Shown: piece by piece, positions 5,812-8,236 of the stretch
Layout of the letters: every line of letters starts with the position of its first letter
Numbering within the stretch: the stretch's first letter is position 1
Notes under the pieces: model-generated
Told to the model about the DNA's origin: nothing
The model's input: only the letters and a program-made list of their open reading frames with translations
Database searches by the model: none
Position numbers and translations under genes: made by a program
NCBI GenBank assembly: GCA_003561835.1
Contig: PWVN01000158.1
Span: 1 to 8,236, forward strand
Length of the DNA: 8,236 bases
Direction: 5' to 3'
DNA from: Syntrophomonadaceae bacterium
GTDB taxonomy: Bacteria > Bacillota > Dethiobacteria > PWVN01

Positions 5812-7944
5812 TCACCGGTCCAACTCCGGCAGTTCCGGACTGATGGTAATCTTTATATCCAGGGCCGAGAGGCCCTTGGGATAGGCAAAAATGGGGTTGA
5901 TGTCCATCTCGGAGATCTCGGGGAAGTCCAGGGCCAGCCGGGTCACCCGGGCGATGCTGTCGATCACAGCCTCAATATCCGCCGGCTCTTCTCCCCTAAA
6001 GCCCCGCAGGAGGGAGTAGGCCTTGGTCTCCTGCAGCATATCCCGGATGTCCTCCCGGGACAATCCATGGGCCAGGCGGAAGCTCACATCCTTCAAAAGG
6101 TTTACATAAATACCTCCCAGCCCGAAGGCGATCATGGGGCCGAACTGCACATCCCGGGAGATGCCGGTGATGATCTCGATCCCCTTGGGCATCATCTTCT
6201 GAATCTCCACCCCGTAGATGGGGGTATGGGGGAAGTAGCGCTGGGCGTTGTCCATGATGGAGGTGTAGGCCTCCACGACTTCCTGCCTGTCCTTCAGGTT
6301 TATCTTGACCCCGCCCACGTCCGTCTTGTGGAGGATCTTGGGGGAGGCCACCTTGGCCACCACCGGGTAGCCCATGGCTTCGGCGATCTCGGCGGCTTCC
6401 CCGGGGTTTTTGGCCAGCTTGATGGGGGCCGCCGGGATGCCGTAGGCCTCGGCCACCAGGGCCGCCTCGCTGCCCAAAAGGACCACCCGCCGGTTCCTCA
6501 GGGCGTCGTAAAAGATGGCCTTGACCGTCTTCTCGTCCACATCTCCCTGGACCAGACGGTCCTTTTTATCCTCCTTAAGACCCGCCTGCAACTGGCCGTA
6601 GGTGACCATGCCCTTGATGGCGCGGACCGCCTGCTCCGGGAAGGTAAAGGCGGGAATGCCGCCCCGGGTGAGGATCTCCATACCCTCCGCCAGGCTCGCA
6701 CCCCCCATGTAGGCGGCGAAGAGGGGCTTTTCCGGAAACTTCTTCCGCATATCCAGCATGGTCCTGGCCGTGGCCCCGGGGTCCGTCACCGCCGCCGGCG
6801 AGAGAAGGACCAGGCCGCTGTCCACGTTATCGTCGGCCAGGACCTTTTCCAGGGTGAACCGGTAGCGTTCGTCGTTGGCGTCCCCCAGGACGTCCACCGG
6901 GTTGTAGAGGCTGGCCTCCCCCGGCAGCTTCTCCCGCAGGGCGGTGATGGTCTCCTTGGAAAAGCGGGCCATGCTGAGGCCGTGGGCCTCGATGCTGTCG
7001 GTGGTGATGATGCCCGGCCCCCCCGAGTTGGTGACCACCGCCACCCGGTCCCCCCTGGGGACGGGCTGGGTGGCGAAGGAGGAGGCCAGGTCGAAGAGTT
7101 CCTCCATGCTGCGGGCCCTTAAGACCCCCGTCTGCTTGAAGGCCGATTCGAAGGCCAGGTTGCTGCCCGCCAGGGCCCCCGTATGGGAGGTGGCGGCCAG
7201 GGCTCCCGCCTGGCTGGAGCCCGATTTCAGGACAATAATGGGTTTCTTTTTGCTGACTTCCCGGGCTGTGTCCATGAAGCGGGAACCCTTCACCACATCC
7301 TCGATGTAGCAGAGAATGACCTTGGTATTCTCATCAATCCCGGCATCGGCGATGAAATCCGTCTCGTCCAGGACGGCTTTGTTGCCCAGGCTGATGAAAC
7401 GGGAAAACCCCAGGCCGGCCGAGAGACTCCAGTCCAGGATGGACACCAGCATAGCCCCGCTCTGGGAGATGAAGGCGATGTTGCCCTTCCGGGGGAAGCC
7501 CTTGGCGAAGGAAGCGTTTAAGGGGGTGTGGGTATCCATGACCCCCACACAGTTGGGGCCCATCATCCGCATGCCGAATTCCCGGCAGAGGCCCACCAGT
7601 TTTTTCTCCCGCTCCAGGCCCTTGGAGCCCACCTCTTTGAACCCGGCGGTGATGACCACCAGGTTTTTCACCCCCGCCTCGCCGCACTGCCGCACCACCC
7701 CTTCGGCCAGGGCGGCGGGGACGGAGACGACCACCAGGTCGGGGGGCAAATCCAGGTCCGTGATGCTCCGGGTTACGGAAAGCCCCAGGATTTCCTCCTC
7801 CTTGGGGTTGACGGGGATAACGGTCCCCGCAAAACCGGACTCGATAATATTTTTAACGATGGCATGGCCAATCTTTCCCGGGGTCCGGGAAGCGCCGATG
7901 ACTGCGATGCTCTCGGGCCGGAAGAAGAGGTCCAGTTCCGCCAT
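5812..7944 (-). CDS. ADP-forming acetyl/acyl-CoA synthetase, fused alpha-beta
   Basis: A 710-residue cytoplasmic enzyme catalysing acyl-CoA + ADP + Pi to acid + CoA + ATP, reversibly. Acetate is the commonest substrate but others are possible. Order: CoA-binding Rossmann domain (about 1-130; SIAVIGASRTPGKIGHAIV at its start), succinyl-CoA ligase-like domains (~130-450; GPNCVG 129-134, ISQSGAM), then an ATP-grasp domain (~475-700; YGIPAAP, GYPVVAKV, EMDINPI). The phosphorylated active-site His is His254 in TSHTGAL. The second, shuttle His on the beta part is His539 in LHKTDVGGV. Both catalytic residues are intact. No C-terminal GNAT domain is present, which argues against a Pat-type protein acetyltransferase. 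ATG 7944 is preferred over GTG 7956 because GGGTGG lies about 8 bases upstream and family members begin close to FFRPESIAVIGAS. It is the first gene of a two-gene operon and its stop is 29 bases before the next ATG. Confidence 0.95.
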   Translation of the reverse strand: MAELDLFFRPESIAVIGASRTPGKIGHAIVKNIIESGFAGTVIPVNPKEEEILGLSVTRSITDLDLPPDLVVVSVPAALAEGVVRQCGEAGVKNLVVITAGFKEVGSKGLEREKKLVGLCREFGMRMMGPNCVGVMDTHTPLNASFAKGFPRKGNIAFISQSGAMLVSILDWSLSAGLGFSRFISLGNKAVLDETDFIADAGIDENTKVILCYIEDVVKGSRFMDTAREVSKKKPIIVLKSGSSQAGALAATSHTGALAGSNLAFESAFKQTGVLRARSMEELFDLASSFATQPVPRGDRVAVVTNSGGPGIITTDSIEAHGLSMARFSKETITALREKLPGEASLYNPVDVLGDANDERYRFTLEKVLADDNVDSGLVLLSPAAVTDPGATARTMLDMRKKFPEKPLFAAYMGGASLAEGMEILTRGGIPAFTFPEQAVRAIKGMVTYGQLQAGLKEDKKDRLVQGDVDEKTVKAIFYDALRNRRVVLLGSEAALVAEAYGIPAAPIKLAKNPGEAAEIAEAMGYPVVAKVASPKILHKTDVGGVKINLKDRQEVVEAYTSIMDNAQRYFPHTPIYGVEIQKMMPKGIEIITGISRDVQFGPMIAFGLGGIYVNLLKDVSFRLAHGLSREDIRDMLQETKAYSLLRGFRGEEPADIEAVIDSIARVTRLALDFPEISEMDINPIFAYPKGLSALDIKITISPELPELDR

Positions 7945-7993
7945 ATCGATAACCACCCGCCTTTATCGTGTTCCTGCATACAACTACGCCATC

Positions 7994-8002
7994 ATTATAT
8001 CA
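7994..8002 (-). promoter_or_regulatory. Extended -10 promoter of the acyl-CoA synthetase operon
   Basis: On the minus strand TATAAT (7999 to 7994) is preceded by TGa (8002-8000). No good -35 lies at 16-18 bases; only a T-rich stretch is found there. The transcription start would be near 7987, giving a ~40-base leader to ATG 7944. The architecture matches the left-edge promoter at 331-339. Confidence 0.6.
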
Positions 8003-8056
8003 AAGTACGGGGCCGCAAAAAAGGAAAATGTGCTCCCCGGCCTTATTTCCCGCAAT

Positions 8057-8236
8057 TTACGCCAATTTGTATTCTGACAGGGGCCTGCCCGCTGTCGCCC
8101 GTGCCTCCCAGGAAAAACCATGGGCCGAGAAGAGAAAAATGTCGTTTCGAAGCTCATTGCCCGGGAAATCCCTGGCCTCCCAAAGGCTCCGCGGACCTCT
8201 TTTCAGACGCTCCTTCCAGGCGCTCCTGCCAGGCAG
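8057..8236 (-). other. Window-edge open frames, unassigned
   Basis: Two minus-strand frames are open from the right edge. One runs 59 codons to a TAA at 8057-8059. The other runs 26 codons to a TGA at 8154-8156, ends EPLGGQGFPGQ and has the more natural composition. Either could be the end of a gene upstream of the synthetase operon. A plus-strand ATG at 8119 with AGGA before it is also open to the edge. I recognise none of them. A GACAGGGG/CCC-CTGTC hairpin with one bulge lies at 8076-8096 but has no T-run. Confidence 0.25.

Noticed and set aside
5776..7122. 448-codon open frame on the plus strand opposite the acyl-CoA synthetase
   Set aside because: Low-complexity Gly/His/Val-rich translation, typical of an antisense frame, while the minus strand carries an intact enzyme with both active-site histidines.

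Overview
The window looks like chromosomal DNA from a GC-rich, probably anaerobic Firmicute of the Clostridia/Moorella/Desulfotomaculum type. Four things point there: a class A RNase P RNA with a clean sigma-A promoter, a tryptophan T-box riboswitch (T-boxes are mostly a Gram-positive feature), strong AGGAGG-type ribosome binding sites, and an ADP-forming acyl-CoA synthetase, an enzyme of anaerobic acid metabolism. The genus is an inference. No phage, CRISPR array or complete transposon is visible.

Left part (1-1503): the left edge holds the first ~73 codons of a minus-strand membrane protein, possibly a metal-transport ATPase, behind an extended -10 promoter. Diverging from it on the plus strand is rnpB (RNase P RNA), then a small YgjP/SprT-like zinc metallohydrolase gene. 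The -35 box of the next transcription unit overlaps the last codons of the metallohydrolase gene.

Middle (1490-4508, plus strand): a near-consensus promoter drives a full T-box leader whose specifier codon is UGG (Trp) and which ends in a strong intrinsic terminator. It controls a stand-alone trpB2-type tryptophan synthase beta chain with no trpA beside it. A perfect 15-bp hairpin follows. Next comes a TAXI-family TRAP-transporter solute-binding lipoprotein that is broken by a single in-frame TAA two thirds of the way along. The reading frame is otherwise intact to a normal C-terminus, and no permease gene follows.

Spacer (4509-4711): a cluster of REP-like palindromes and inverted repeats lies between two convergent transcription units.

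Right part (4712-8002, minus strand): a two-gene operon runs leftward from an extended -10 promoter. It encodes an ADP-forming acetyl/acyl-CoA synthetase with fused alpha and beta parts, followed closely by a BioD-like P-loop plus DRTGG-domain protein. The second protein resembles the N-terminal regulatory half of long phosphotransacetylases without the catalytic domain. Together they suggest acyl-CoA to ATP conversion with a dedicated regulatory partner. The last ~180 bases hold only unassigned open frames at the window edge.

The points most worth a second look are the T-box-controlled orphan trpB2, the in-frame stop in the TAXI protein, the REP-like cluster, and the pairing of the acyl-CoA synthetase with the phosphotransacetylase-like regulator. 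I did not see a convincing entirely new system.
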